A stretch of DNA of 64,000 nt from Microbacterium sp. Gd 4-13. Its GTDB lineage: Bacteria; Actinomycetota; Actinomycetes; Actinomycetales; Microbacteriaceae. Both the position numbers and the translations under genes were made by a program. Below, piece by piece: positions 23,040 through 34,937 of this stretch. The number at the start of each line of letters is the position of its first letter. The first letter of the stretch is position 1. Under the pieces are notes generated by a model. It was not told the DNA's origin and ran no database searches. It worked only from the letters and a program-made list of their open reading frames with translations. Location: assembly GCF_003095395.1 (NCBI RefSeq), contig NZ_QEIJ01000003.1, positions 62,001 through 126,000 on the forward strand, read 5' to 3'.

Positions 23040-25160
23040 GTGAACGACGCTCAGGCCCTTCCCGATCCCCCCGTCGCCGAGCGCCGCTCGACGATCCGCT
23101 CCCACCACGGCGACACCTTCGACGACCCGTACGAGTGGTTCCGTGCGAAGGAGGATGCGGCGGTCCTCTCGCACCTCGACGCCGAGAACGCCTACACCGA
23201 CGCCCGAACGGCTCACCTCGAGGGGCTTCGCGAGCAGGTGTTCCAGGAGATCAAGGGCCGCACCCTCGAGACCGACCTGTCCGTCCCCAGCCGCCGCGGC
23301 GCGTGGTGGTACTACGGCCGCACCGTCGAAGGCAGCCAGTACGGCATCCAGTGCCGCGCTCCCCTGGCCTCGCCCGACGACTGGACGCCGCCCGAACTCA
23401 CCCCGGGAGAGCCCGTCCCCGGCGAGCAGGTGCTCCTCGACGGCAACATCGAGGCCGAGGGCACCGACTTCTTCTCTCTCGGCAGCTTCGAGGTCTCCAC
23501 CGACGGAGGGCGCATGCTCTACGGCGTCGACGTCGTCGGCGACGAGCGCTACACCCTTCGCGTGCGAGACCTCACCACCGGCGAGAACCTCGCCGATGAG
23601 ATCCCCGACACCTTCGCGGGTGCCTCGTTCTCGCCGGACGGTCGCTACGTGGTCTACACGACCGTCGACGACGCCTGGCGTCCCGACACCGTATGGCTCC
23701 ACGAGATCGGCACGCCGGTCGACACCGACGTGAAGCTGTTCACGGAGCCCGACGAGCGGTACTGGGTCGGCGCGGGCTTCACCCGCAGCGACCGCTATCT
23801 CGTCATCGATGTCGGATCGTCGATCACCTCCGAGGAGTGGATCCTCGACGCCGACGACCTGCGCGGCGAACCGCGCGTGGTCTGGCCGCGCCGCGAGGGG
23901 GTGGAGTACTCCGCCTCCGACGCCGTCGTGGACGGCGAGGACGTGCTCTACGTGCTCCACAACGACGACGCTCTCGACTTCGAGGTGGTGCGGGTCACCG
24001 CATCCGACCCCCAAGGCGAACGGTCCGTCGTCATCGCCCACCGGCCGGGTCAGCGACTGCTCGGCGTCGACACGTTCCGCGACTGGGGGGTCGTCGGTTA
24101 CCGCCGCGACGGCCTGCCCCGACTCGGCATGCTCGACTACGCCGATGGTGCGGTGCGCGAGATCGAATTCGACGAGCCGCTCTACAGCGTCGGTACGGGC
24201 GGCAATCCCGAGTGGGCGCCGCCCCTCCTGCGTGTCGGTTACGGCTCGTTCGTCACCCCCGGCACCGTCTTCGACTACGAGATCGCCACCGGTGAGCTGC
24301 TGCTGCGCAAGCGCCAGCCCGTGCTCGGCGGCTACGACGGCGCCGACTACGGCCAAGCCCGCGTGTGGGCCACCGCTCAGGACGGCACCCGGGTGCCGAT
24401 CTCGCTGGTGTGGAAGCGCTCGTTCGGCGAGGTGGGCTCGGCCCCGCGTCCGCTCCACCTCTACGGATACGGGTCGTACGAGCACTCGATCGAGCCCGGC
24501 TTCTCGGTCGCGAGGCTGTCGGAGCTCGACCGCGGCGTGGTCTTCGCGGTCGCGCACGTGCGCGGCGGCGGCGAGATGGGCAGGCAGTGGTACGAAGACG
24601 GGAAGACGCTCGCGAAGCGCAACACGTTCACCGACTTCGTCGACGCCGCGCGCCACCTCGTCGAGGCGGGCTACACGACCCCCGACCGGATGGTCGCGGA
24701 GGGCGGCAGCGCCGGCGGTCTGCTGATGGGCGCCATCGCGAACCTCGCCCCCGAGCTGTTCGCCGGCGTGCTCGCGAGCGTGCCCTTCGTCGACGCGCTC
24801 ACCACGATCCTCGACCCCTCGCTCCCTCTGACCGTCATCGAGTGGGACGAGTGGGGCGACCCGCTGCACGACGCCGACGTCTACGCGTACATGAAGTCGT
24901 ACTCGCCGTACGAGAATGTGCGCGAAGGCGTCGTCTACCCCCGCATCCTCGCCGTCACGTCGCTCAACGACACGCGCGTGCTCTACGTCGAACCGGCCAA
25001 GTGGGTCGCCCGTCTGCGCGAGGTGGGTGCCGACGCGATGCTCAAGTGCGAGATGGTCGCCGGTCACGGCGGAGTCAGCGGTCGGTACAACTCCTGGCGT
25101 GAGCGGGCGTTCGAGCTCGCTTGGCTGCTCGACGTGCTCGGCGTCGCCGACGCGTCCTGA
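23040..25160 (+). CDS. ptrB: Oligopeptidase B-like S9 family peptidase
   Basis: A 706-residue prolyl-oligopeptidase-family serine peptidase, probably cutting short peptides after Arg or Lys. The N-terminal two thirds form the beta-propeller gate; the C-terminal alpha/beta-hydrolase domain begins near residue 430. Catalytic triad: S557 in EGGSAGGLLMG, D644 in TSLNDTRV and H676 in AGHGGVSGRYNSW. HVRGGGEMGRQWYEDG and FTDFVDAARHLVEAGYT are family hallmarks. No signal peptide. The GTG start has TAGCGT exactly 6 nt upstream. Confidence 0.92.
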   Translation: MNDAQALPDPPVAERRSTIRSHHGDTFDDPYEWFRAKEDAAVLSHLDAENAYTDARTAHLEGLREQVFQEIKGRTLETDLSVPSRRGAWWYYGRTVEGSQYGIQCRAPLASPDDWTPPELTPGEPVPGEQVLLDGNIEAEGTDFFSLGSFEVSTDGGRMLYGVDVVGDERYTLRVRDLTTGENLADEIPDTFAGASFSPDGRYVVYTTVDDAWRPDTVWLHEIGTPVDTDVKLFTEPDERYWVGAGFTRSDRYLVIDVGSSITSEEWILDADDLRGEPRVVWPRREGVEYSASDAVVDGEDVLYVLHNDDALDFEVVRVTASDPQGERSVVIAHRPGQRLLGVDTFRDWGVVGYRRDGLPRLGMLDYADGAVREIEFDEPLYSVGTGGNPEWAPPLLRVGYGSFVTPGTVFDYEIATGELLLRKRQPVLGGYDGADYGQARVWATAQDGTRVPISLVWKRSFGEVGSAPRPLHLYGYGSYEHSIEPGFSVARLSELDRGVVFAVAHVRGGGEMGRQWYEDGKTLAKRNTFTDFVDAARHLVEAGYTTPDRMVAEGGSAGGLLMGAIANLAPELFAGVLASVPFVDALTTILDPSLPLTVIEWDEWGDPLHDADVYAYMKSYSPYENVREGVVYPRILAVTSLNDTRVLYVEPAKWVARLREVGADAMLKCEMVAGHGGVSGRYNSWRERAFELAWLLDVLGVADAS

Positions 25161-25210
25161 CCGCGCGCGACCGGCGCGCAGCATCCGCTCGCCGGTCGCG
25201 CAGGTAGGAG

Positions 25211-25261
25211 AAGGGCCCGGCGTAGGACGATCTCGGTCGGATCGTCCTACGCCGGGCCCTT
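25211..25261. terminator. Long hairpin between convergent ptrB and pfkA
   Basis: Perfect 22-bp arms (25211-25232 and 25240-25261) with a 7-nt loop. A partial echo of the right arm follows at about 25263-25285. Likely a bidirectional terminator. Confidence 0.85.
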
Positions 25262-25286
25262 GTCCTACGTCGGGCACAAGAAGGGA

Positions 25287-26315
25287 TCAGCCGAAGAGCG
25301 CGGCGGCCTCTTCGTAGCGGTACAGCGGCACGGTGTTGAGCTCGCCGAGCGCGTCGGCGAACGGCACGCGAACGATGTCGGTGCCGCGCATGGCCACCAT
25401 GTGACCCCAGTTCTGCTCGAAGAGCGCGTCAGCGGCGTGGAGCCCGAGACGCGTCGCGAGCACGCGGTCGAAGCCCGAGGGCGACCCGCCGCGCTGGATG
25501 TGGCCGAGCACCGTCGAGCGGGTCTCGATGCCCGTGATGCGCTCGATCTCGGGGGCGAGCACCTCGCTGATGCCGCCGAGACGGGGACGGTTGAACGCGT
25601 CGAGGCCCTTGTCGCTGAACGCCTCGCTCATGCCCTTGAGCGTGAAGCCCTCGGACACGACGATGAGCGGCGCACGACCGCGGTCGTGGGCGCGTGTGAC
25701 CTGGTCGACGATCTCGTCGAGCGAGAGCGGCACCTCGGGGATGCAGATGACGTGGGCCCCCGCGGCGATGCCGGCGTGCAGGGCGATCCAGCCGACGTGG
25801 CGGCCCATCACCTCGGCGACCATGCACCGCTGGTGGGAGTCACCGGTCGTGCGCAGGCGGTCCATCGCGTCGGTGGCGATGTTGACCGCGGTGTCGAAAC
25901 CGAACGAGTAGTCGGTCGCGCGCAGGTCGTTGTCGATGGTCTTCGGCACGCCGATGACGTTGATGCCGTCGTTCGAGAGGCGGTCGGCGGCCGCGAGCGT
26001 GCCCTCGCCGCCGATCGCGACGATGCCGTCGATGCGGTGACCGTAGAGGGTCTTGGCGATGTTCTCGGCGCCGCCGCGGGTGCCCTCGTAGGGGTTGGTG
26101 CGGCTGGTGCCGAGGATGGTGCCGCCGACCTTGGACAGCCCCTTCACCTCGTGGCGGGTGAGGGGGAAGAAGTCGGCGTCGACGACGCCTCGCCAGCCGT
26201 CTCGGATGCCCACGAACTCGATGTCGTAGTTCGTCGTGCCCTTGAGCACGATTCCGCGGATGACGGCGTTGAGACCGGGGCAGTCGCCGCCGCTCGTCAG
26301 AATGCCGATCTTCAT
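25287..26315 (-). CDS. pfkA: 6-phosphofructokinase, group III (probably ATP-dependent)
   Basis: Phosphorylates fructose 6-phosphate in glycolysis. The 342-residue protein starts MKIGILTSGGDCPGLNAVIRG, with an ATG at 26315. The catalytic loop PKTIDNDL is present. At the phosphoryl-donor position it reads GGEGTL (G105): in this group Gly marks ATP-dependent enzymes such as those of Streptomyces, whereas PPi-dependent ones have Asp. It nevertheless has the Lys of PKTIDND that usually goes with PPi use, as is known for actinobacterial ATP-PFKs. MGRHVGWIALHAGIAAGA and ERITGIETRSTVLGHIQRGG (shown in part as LGHIQRGG) are family signatures. Confidence 0.94.
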   Translation of the reverse strand: MKIGILTSGGDCPGLNAVIRGIVLKGTTNYDIEFVGIRDGWRGVVDADFFPLTRHEVKGLSKVGGTILGTSRTNPYEGTRGGAENIAKTLYGHRIDGIVAIGGEGTLAAADRLSNDGINVIGVPKTIDNDLRATDYSFGFDTAVNIATDAMDRLRTTGDSHQRCMVAEVMGRHVGWIALHAGIAAGAHVICIPEVPLSLDEIVDQVTRAHDRGRAPLIVVSEGFTLKGMSEAFSDKGLDAFNRPRLGGISEVLAPEIERITGIETRSTVLGHIQRGGSPSGFDRVLATRLGLHAADALFEQNWGHMVAMRGTDIVRVPFADALGELNTVPLYRYEEAAALFG

Positions 26316-26452
26316 AGCTGTGGTCCTCGCTGTGTCGGGTGGGAGAGCCGGCGACGTTGCCACACCGACCATAGCGTCGGAGGCGATGCGTCAGCCACTT
26401 GGCGGGCGCGTGTGCGGGTGCGGCGGCCGGTCTCCCGCCGCCGCACCCGGGA

Positions 26453-28612
26453 TCACTCGCCGCCGAGAGTGCGTCGCAGCACGTGCATGAGCGCGCTCAG
26501 CTGCACCGAGTCGCTCGATGCCGGGTCGACCGCTTCGCCGTCGAGGGCGCGAGCGGCCAGACCCTGCTTGGAGTCGATGAGCTCGGCGATCTTGGTGTCG
26601 ATCGTGTGCGCAGCGATGATCCGCCAGGCGGTCACGGGCTCTTCCTGACCGATGCGGTGCACGCGGTCGATGGCCTGCGTCTGCTCGGCGGCGGTCCAGC
26701 TCAGTTCGGCCAGCACGACGTTCGACGCGGCCTGCATGTTGAGCCCGACACCGGCTGCGGTGAGCGAGCACACCGCGATCCCGACGTCCGGGTCGTTGTT
26801 GAACGCGTCGATCGCGAGCTGCCGTGCGGGGGTCGTCTGGTCTCCGCGGATGGAGACGGTGCGAAGACCCGACGCGGCGAAGTGGGACTCCGCAGCATCC
26901 ATCACGTCGATGTGCTTGGCGAAGAAGACCACCTTGCCGACGGAGCGCTGCAGCTGCACCGCGTAATCGGCGGCGAGGTGCGCCTTGGCCTGGCCGATCT
27001 TTCGCACCATCGTGAACACGTTCTCGGAGCCCGTGCCCGCGGCCTTCGACTCTTCGAGCTCGTTGTGCGCAACCAGCCGCACGATGTCGTCGTCGATCTC
27101 GCCGGGAGCGAGGCCGCGGTCGCCGCGAGCCTCGAGGATGCGGCGATACCGCGCGGCGAGTCGTTCGCCCAGCTCGCGCTCGGCCTGGCGAACGGAACGA
27201 CCGAATTCGTCGTCGAGCTCGACGGGGAGGTCGGCGATGAGCTTGTCGGGCAGGTCGGCCGCGACGTCCTTCTTCTTGCGGCGGACGATGCCCATCGAGA
27301 TGACGGCCTCGCGCGCCTCCGGGTAGAACGCCTTGTCGGCCGGGGTGAGGCCGGTCGACTCGAGCTTGTCCATGAGCTCGGCACCGGGCTTCTCGCCCAG
27401 CGTCCAGCCGAGGAAGCGCCAGATCGCGTCGAAGTCTTCGACGTCGTTGATCAGCGGCGTGCCCGTGAGAGCGAGCATCAGAGGATCGCGAACCTGTTCG
27501 CGGATGCGTCCGGCGAGCGCCAGCACGTTCTGCGATCGCTGCGACGTGAGGTTCTTGATGAAGTGCGCCTCGTCGACGACCATGCCCTTGAGCCCGATCG
27601 AGCCCAGCCATGACAGGTGGCGATCGAGGATCTCGTAGTTGACGATGAAGACGTCGGCGAAGGCGTCGACATCGCGTCCATCGCCGCTGACGACCGTGGC
27701 CCGTCGCTGCGGAGTCCACCGGCCGACCTCGCGCAGCCAGTTCATCTTCACGACGTTCGGCACGACCACGAGCAACGGATAGGCGCCCGCCACCGACGCG
27801 GCGAGCACCGACTGAGCGGTCTTTCCGAGGCCCGGCTCGTCTGCGAGGAGGAAGCTGCGGTGCCCCTCGCGCACAGACTCGAGGAAACGGGACTGATGCG
27901 CCATGACCTCCAGGCCCTTGGGCGACAGCCGGTCGAACTCGGGCACCTCGGGAAGAGTCATGGATGCGGCGGATCCGCCCGCGCCGGTCTCGAAGGCCTT
28001 GAACAGCGGGCCCATGAGCTCCCAGCCGTCGAGCCGACGGCGCGGCGCGCTCTGGGACACGGCCGCGGTCAGGTCGGGCGCGAGGAAGGGGTTGGCCATC
28101 TGGCGCGACTCGATCGCGGGCGGCACGACCTGGCGCTCGGCCAGCGCGGCCGGCACGACCGGCTGCGAGACAGGCGCGACGTCGGTGATGATGAGCTCGT
28201 CCGGCGGCAGCTCGGCGCCCGACTCGATGAGCCAGTCGCGGCGCATGCGCCGCGCCACCGGCGACGTGGCCTGGTCGACCTCGAGCAGCTGGATGAGCGA
28301 CGTGTCGCGCGCAGCGGTCTTGGCGAGGATGGTCGCCACCCCATCGAGACGCTTGAGCAGCTCGGCGCGGGCTCCGGCGTCGAGGTCGGCCTCGGCCTTC
28401 ACCCGCGCACGCTCTTCACGCACCAGGAAGGCGATCACCTGGAACTTCACGCGATTGGTCGGTCCGAGCTTGCCTCGCTGCGCCTTGGCCTCGACCTCGC
28501 GCACCTTGCGGGCGAGGATCGGGATGAGGGGTGCTTCGTCGTCGCGGCGTGCCGCGGAAGTCTTTCTGCGCCGCGATGAATTGTTCTGCGCGGCGGGTGC
28601 CGTGGTCGGCAT
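26453..28612 (-). CDS. SNF2-family DEAD/DEAH-box helicase
   Basis: A 719-residue SF2 ATPase of the SNF2/RapA type, probably a DNA translocase that remodels nucleic acid-protein complexes. Residues 1-220 are basic and lack known motifs. The helicase core follows: ADEPGLGKTAQSVLA (Walker A), VDEAHFIKNL (Walker B DEAH), LTGTPLINDVEDF (motif III), SIRGDQTTPARQLAIDAFN, AAGVGLNMQAASNVVLAE and QAIDRVHRIGQEEPV (motifs V and VI). No methylase or nuclease neighbour, so it does not look like part of a DISARM or restriction system. Confidence 0.88.
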   Translation of the reverse strand: MPTTAPAAQNNSSRRRKTSAARRDDEAPLIPILARKVREVEAKAQRGKLGPTNRVKFQVIAFLVREERARVKAEADLDAGARAELLKRLDGVATILAKTAARDTSLIQLLEVDQATSPVARRMRRDWLIESGAELPPDELIITDVAPVSQPVVPAALAERQVVPPAIESRQMANPFLAPDLTAAVSQSAPRRRLDGWELMGPLFKAFETGAGGSAASMTLPEVPEFDRLSPKGLEVMAHQSRFLESVREGHRSFLLADEPGLGKTAQSVLAASVAGAYPLLVVVPNVVKMNWLREVGRWTPQRRATVVSGDGRDVDAFADVFIVNYEILDRHLSWLGSIGLKGMVVDEAHFIKNLTSQRSQNVLALAGRIREQVRDPLMLALTGTPLINDVEDFDAIWRFLGWTLGEKPGAELMDKLESTGLTPADKAFYPEAREAVISMGIVRRKKKDVAADLPDKLIADLPVELDDEFGRSVRQAERELGERLAARYRRILEARGDRGLAPGEIDDDIVRLVAHNELEESKAAGTGSENVFTMVRKIGQAKAHLAADYAVQLQRSVGKVVFFAKHIDVMDAAESHFAASGLRTVSIRGDQTTPARQLAIDAFNNDPDVGIAVCSLTAAGVGLNMQAASNVVLAELSWTAAEQTQAIDRVHRIGQEEPVTAWRIIAAHTIDTKIAELIDSKQGLAARALDGEAVDPASSDSVQLSALMHVLRRTLGGE

Positions 28613-28909
28613 GCTCCTCCTGAGCGTGTCAGCCGGATGACCCGGCGATGACCGGTCGAGCCGGTGTTGTCTACGATCCCGCGGGGGCGGTCAGCCGTCA
28701 CGCACGCGGGGAGGAACCGTCGAACGGACGCGGATCGGCATCCTGGCCGATTCGTTCCGGCGAGTGCGGCACATTCCCGCGAGTGGTCCCCGACGCCCAG
28801 TCTAGCGTCTGGTGCCGATACATCACTCCCCCGCGGCGAGGATGCCCGTCGCGGGGCCCCGGAGACACCGCTCGTTCTCAGCCGATGGGCGCGGCGCCCC
28901 CGGTCGGCG
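28613..28909. other. 297-bp intergenic region without a gene
   Basis: It lies between the copper ATPase stop and the helicase start, both on the minus strand, and should contain the helicase promoter. I see no convincing small reading frame, strong dyad or RNA motif. Confidence 0.5.
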
Positions 28910-31183
<2,274 letters not shown>

Positions 31184-31214
31184 CACGCCTCCTTCGTCCA
31201 CGTACACAACCACG

Positions 31215-31231
31215 ATACCCCCCTGGGGTAT
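31215..31231. promoter_or_regulatory. CsoR-like copper operator
   Basis: ATACCCC-CCT-GGGGTAT, a perfect 7-bp dyad with a 3-nt centre, matches the known TACCCC..GGGGTA operators of CsoR copper sensors. It lies between copA and a divergent MFS gene, so both may respond to copper. No csoR gene is in this window. Confidence 0.8.
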
Positions 31232-31268
31232 TCCTGTCTCGTCGCGCAGACGGCCGTACAGTGAGCAG

Positions 31269-32630
31269 ATGGCCGAGCAGATGACCCGCGATCAGAGAAT
31301 GGTGCTGACGATCGCGATCCTGTCGTCATTCGTGTCATTCCTCGACGGCACCGTGGTGACGGTGGCGCTGCCCGCGATCTCCCGCGACCTGGGCGGTGGC
31401 CTCACCACCCAGCAGTGGGTCGTCGACGCCTACCTCATCACCCTCGGCGCTCTGATCCTCGTCGCGGGGTCGCTGAGCGACGTCCTCGGCCGACTCGTCG
31501 TGCTGCGCATCGGGCTGATCGGCTTCGCGGTGACCTCGATCGCGATCGGGGCCGCTCCCACCGCGGAATTCCTGATCATCATGCGCGCGCTGCAAGGTGT
31601 CGCGGGGGCGCTCCTCGTGCCCAGTTCCCTCGCGCTGATCACCGCGAACTTCCGCGGCCCGGCGCAGGCGAGGGCGATCGGGGTGTGGACGGCGGCGACG
31701 ACCGGCGCGATGATCGCCGGCCCGCTCGTCGGAGGACTCTTCGTCGACCTGCTGTCGTGGCGCCTGGTGTTCTTCATCAACGTGCTCCCCATCGCCCTCA
31801 CCCTCTTCCTTCTCGTCAGGCTCGGTCACCCCGATCACCGCCGAGAGGGCGCCCGGGTGGACTACCTCGGGGCGATCCTGTGCACCGCCGGGCTCGGCGG
31901 TTCCGTCTTCGCCCTCATCGAGCAGTCCGCGCTCGGGTGGGCCTCCCCGGTGATCTGGGGCTCGATGACGATCGGCGTGCTCTCCTTCGCCGCCTTCCTC
32001 CTGCGGCAGCGCTTCGCGCGCGACCCGATGATGCCCCTCGACCTCTTCCGCGCCCGGAACTTCTGGACCGGCAACGTCGCGACCGCGTTCATCTACGGCG
32101 CGCTGTCGCTCAACGGCTTCGTCCTCGGCGTGTATCTGCAGCAGGGCGCCGGCCTCCCCGCCACTCTCGCCGGCCTCGCATCACTGCCCGCGACGGTGCT
32201 CATGATCCTCTTCAGCTCGCGCGTCGGCGCTCTCGCGGGCACGTGGGGGCCTCGACTGTTCATGACCATCGGTCCACTCCTCGCTGCGGGGGGCTCTCTG
32301 CTGCTCCTCTCGATCGGCGAGGACTTCGACTACTGGTGGCAGGTGCTCCCCGGCATCATCGTGTTCGGCTTCGGGCTGACCCTCACCGTCTCCCCCCTCA
32401 CCTCGGCGATCCTCGGCGCGATCGACACCAGTCGGTCGGGTATCGCCTCGGCCGTCAACAACGCGGTCTCGCGCGTCGCCGGGCTCATCGCGGTCGCGAT
32501 GGTCGCGCTGATCGTGGGCGGGTCGATCGACCTCGACGGCTTCCACCGCGCCGCCGTCGTCACCGCAGCTCTCCTCGCGATCGGCGGCGTGGTCTCGTTC
32601 CTCGGCATCCGCAACGCCCCTCGCGCGTAG
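31269..32630 (+). CDS. MFS transporter, DHA2 (EmrB/QacA-like) family
   Basis: A 453-residue multidrug-type MFS pump. Motif C-like FLDGTVVTVALPAISRDLG near the N-terminus, QQWVVDAYLITLGALILVAGSLSDVLGR and RALQGVAGALLVPSSLALI are typical of 14-span DHA2 drug/proton antiporters. TACAGT (31257-31262) is exactly 6 nt from the ATG, predicting a leaderless mRNA. The copper-type operator at 31215-31231 would sit just upstream of the -35 region, so copper-linked control is possible. The C-terminus is 10 nt from deoC. Confidence 0.87.
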   Translation: MAEQMTRDQRMVLTIAILSSFVSFLDGTVVTVALPAISRDLGGGLTTQQWVVDAYLITLGALILVAGSLSDVLGRLVVLRIGLIGFAVTSIAIGAAPTAEFLIIMRALQGVAGALLVPSSLALITANFRGPAQARAIGVWTAATTGAMIAGPLVGGLFVDLLSWRLVFFINVLPIALTLFLLVRLGHPDHRREGARVDYLGAILCTAGLGGSVFALIEQSALGWASPVIWGSMTIGVLSFAAFLLRQRFARDPMMPLDLFRARNFWTGNVATAFIYGALSLNGFVLGVYLQQGAGLPATLAGLASLPATVLMILFSSRVGALAGTWGPRLFMTIGPLLAAGGSLLLLSIGEDFDYWWQVLPGIIVFGFGLTLTVSPLTSAILGAIDTSRSGIASAVNNAVSRVAGLIAVAMVALIVGGSIDLDGFHRAAVVTAALLAIGGVVSFLGIRNAPRA

Positions 32631-32640
32631 GCTGGGAGCC

Positions 32641-33357
32641 ATGTCGAACCTCTCCGAGCGCGAGCTCGCCGCCACCATCGATCACGCGATCCTCAAGCCC
32701 GAGCTCGTCCGCGCAGACGTCGACGCCGAGCTCGACATCGCCGCCGAGTGGGGCGTTTTCAGCGTGTGCGTCCGCCCCTCCGACATCGCCTATGCCGTGC
32801 AGCGCCTCGACGGCACGGGCGTCGCGGTGGGAACGGTCATCGGCTTCCCGCACGGCACCACGTCGACCGCGGCCAAGACAGCCGAGGTCGCGCAGGCCCT
32901 GGCGGACGGGGCGAGCGAGGTCGACATGGTCGTGAACATCGGATTCCTGCGCTCCGGCTTCGACGACGCCGTCGCCGACGACATCCGCGCTGTCGTGAGC
33001 GCCGCGGAGGGGCGCATCGCCAAGGTCATCCTCGAGACCTCCTACCTCGACGACGAGCAGATCGCCCGCGGCAGCCGCCTGACCGAGGCCGGCGGCGCCG
33101 CGTTCGTGAAGACGTCGACCGGCTTCGGCGGCGGCGGCGCGAGCGTCGAGCACGTGCGCCTCATGCGCGCGAGCGTCGGTCCCGCCGTGCAGGTGAAGGC
33201 ATCCGGGGGCGTCCGCAATCTCGCCACCGCCCTCGCGATGATCGACGCCGGCGCCACCCGCCTCGGCACGAGCGCGGCCGCGACGATCCTGGGTGAAGCC
33301 CGCGCGATCGAGCGGGGCGACGGCCCCACCGGCGCGACCGACACGGCCTCGTACTGA
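32641..33357 (+). CDS. deoC: Deoxyribose-phosphate aldolase
   Basis: Cleaves 2-deoxyribose 5-phosphate to glyceraldehyde 3-phosphate and acetaldehyde in deoxynucleoside catabolism. A 238-residue TIM barrel: IDHAILKPE at the start, VCVRPSDI, VIGFPHGTTSTAAKTAE, EVDMVVNIG, and the Schiff-base region AAFVKTSTGFGGGG, followed by VKASGGVR. TAGGCT lies 7 nt from the ATG, so it may have its own leaderless promoter in addition to read-through from the MFS gene. Confidence 0.95.
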   Translation: MSNLSERELAATIDHAILKPELVRADVDAELDIAAEWGVFSVCVRPSDIAYAVQRLDGTGVAVGTVIGFPHGTTSTAAKTAEVAQALADGASEVDMVVNIGFLRSGFDDAVADDIRAVVSAAEGRIAKVILETSYLDDEQIARGSRLTEAGGAAFVKTSTGFGGGGASVEHVRLMRASVGPAVQVKASGGVRNLATALAMIDAGATRLGTSAAATILGEARAIERGDGPTGATDTASY

Positions 33358-33381
33358 TCCTGCTGCGCTCAGCCTGCCGCT

Positions 33382-33437
33382 GAGAGTCCAAGACACCCGG
33401 GCCGCCCGAGGGCGCCGTCCGGGTGTTTTGGACTCTC
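33382..33437. terminator. Long hairpin between convergent deoC and ribF
   Basis: 19-nt arms (33382-33400 and 33419-33437) match except for one G-T pair, around an 18-nt loop. Probably a shared terminator. Confidence 0.75.
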
Positions 33438-33455
33438 GCGCGCGCGGCGGCGGTG

Positions 33456-34421
33456 TCAGTGGGCGCCGAGCACGGCCCGGACACGCTCGACGTCGTCGGC
33501 CATCTGCGCCTTGAGAGCCTCGACGCCGTCGAAGGCGACCATGCCGCGGATGCGCTCGACGAAGCGCACCTGCATCAGGTGCCCGTACAGGTCGAGGTCG
33601 GTCTCGTCGAGCACGTAGGCCTCGACCTGACGGACGAGGACATCGTCGAAGGTGGGATTGACGCCGATGCTGATCGCCGCCGGATACCGGGTACCCGGGC
33701 GCAGACCGTCGGCGGAGCCCTCGTCGATGAGCCAGCCGGCGTAGACCCCGTCGGCGGGGATGAACCCCTCGAGGTCGGGCGAGAGGTTGGCGGTCGGGTA
33801 GCCGAGCTCGCGGCCGCGCTTGAGTCCATGGACGACCTCGCCCCACACCGACGGGGCTGCCCCGAGGAGCTTGCCGGCCGACGCGACGTCGCCCTCGGCG
33901 AGCAGCTCGCGGATCCAGGTCGATGACACGCGCCGGTCGGAATCGATGGCCCGCACGTCGTCGACGATCTGCACGACGAACCCGAAGCGCTCCCCCATCG
34001 TCCGCAGCAGCTCGGCGTCACCGGCCCCGCCTCGCCCGAACCGGAAGTCGCCCCCGACCAGCACGCTGCGAACGCCGAGCGCCCCGACGAGCACATGGCG
34101 CACGAACTCCTCGGCGTCGAGACTCGCGAGTTGCTCGTCGAAGGTGAGCATGAGGGTCGCATCCACACCGGCGCGTTCGAGCAGTTCGATCTTCTGGGTG
34201 ACGCCCACCAGGCTCACGGGGCACAGATCGGGTCGCAGCACGCTCAAGGGGTTGCGATCGAACGTGACGGCCACCACCTTCGCGCCCGTGGCCGCAGCAT
34301 CCACCTTCGCCCGGTCGATGACGGCACGATGCCCGGCGTGGACGCCGTCGAACTTGCCGATGGCGACGACCGAGGGCCCGAACCCGGCGGGAACCTCCGA
34401 GGGGTCGCGAAATGTGATCAC
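33456..34421 (-). CDS. ribF: Bifunctional riboflavin kinase / FAD synthetase
   Basis: Makes FMN and then FAD from riboflavin. A 321-residue protein. The N-terminal FAD synthetase has VVAIGKFDGVHAGHR (HxGH-type nucleotidyltransferase), VTFDRNPLSVLRP, GGDFRFGRGGAGD and RVSSTWIRELL. The C-terminal riboflavin kinase starts near residue 185 with GELGYPTANL (PTAN motif, written RELGYPTANL here), ISIGVNPTF and EAYVLDETDLDLYG. The start ATG overlaps the stop of the upstream membrane protein gene by 4 nt. Confidence 0.95.
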   Translation of the reverse strand: MITFRDPSEVPAGFGPSVVAIGKFDGVHAGHRAVIDRAKVDAAATGAKVVAVTFDRNPLSVLRPDLCPVSLVGVTQKIELLERAGVDATLMLTFDEQLASLDAEEFVRHVLVGALGVRSVLVGGDFRFGRGGAGDAELLRTMGERFGFVVQIVDDVRAIDSDRRVSSTWIRELLAEGDVASAGKLLGAAPSVWGEVVHGLKRGRELGYPTANLSPDLEGFIPADGVYAGWLIDEGSADGLRPGTRYPAAISIGVNPTFDDVLVRQVEAYVLDETDLDLYGHLMQVRFVERIRGMVAFDGVEALKAQMADDVERVRAVLGAH

Positions 34422-34873
34422 CAGGACGACCTCTCCATCGGCTCGGACTCGGGCACGGCGACCTCACGCCCGGGGCGGTGCGTCACGAGCCACCAGATGC
34501 CGACGAACGGCAGCACCAGCGGGACGAAGACGTACCCCGACCCGAACCACGACCACACGGTCTCCTCCGGGAACAGGTCGTGCCGGATCAGGCTGAACAC
34601 TCCGACCACGAGCACCCCGACGAGCTCGAACGAGATCGCCGCCCACGCGACCAGGTACCAGACGCGGGAGGCGGAGAAGATCAGGGCGAGGGTCGCGACG
34701 ATATAGACGGCCGCCGAGATGGCCGAGAGCGTGAACGCCAGCGGTGCGTGGTCGAAACGCAGCACGATCTGCACGAAGGAGCGCCCGGTCGCGGCGAGGG
34801 CCAGGATCGCGTAGACGACGACGAGAACCCGGCCGACGCCGGTCATGTTCCGGGTGCGAGTGCGGGATTCCAT
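34418..34873 (-). CDS. Conserved small membrane protein
   Basis: A 151-residue protein with four predicted membrane spans (about residues 12-32, 45-67, 72-95, 110-132) and short charged ends. No catalytic motif. In actinobacteria a protein of this type commonly precedes ribF. The stop overlaps the ribF start as ATGA, so the two genes are translationally coupled, which hints at a flavin-related or simply co-expressed role. Function unknown. Confidence 0.75.
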   Translation of the reverse strand: MESRTRTRNMTGVGRVLVVVYAILALAATGRSFVQIVLRFDHAPLAFTLSAISAAVYIVATLALIFSASRVWYLVAWAAISFELVGVLVVGVFSLIRHDLFPEETVWSWFGSGYVFVPLVLPFVGIWWLVTHRPGREVAVPESEPMERSSW

Positions 34874-34937
34874 GGCTCTTCGATCTTAGAGTCGCGCGGG
34901 GCGGGTGCTCTCCGTGCGCGCAGGATGAGGCGACGCC

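Noticed and set aside
22917..25277. Long minus-strand frame over oligopeptidase B
   Set aside because: Shadow of ptrB, which has a full catalytic triad on the plus strand.
26453..28612. Anti-phage defence helicase
   Set aside because: SNF2-type ATPases occur in DISARM and related systems, but there are no methyltransferase, nuclease or DUF1998 neighbours.
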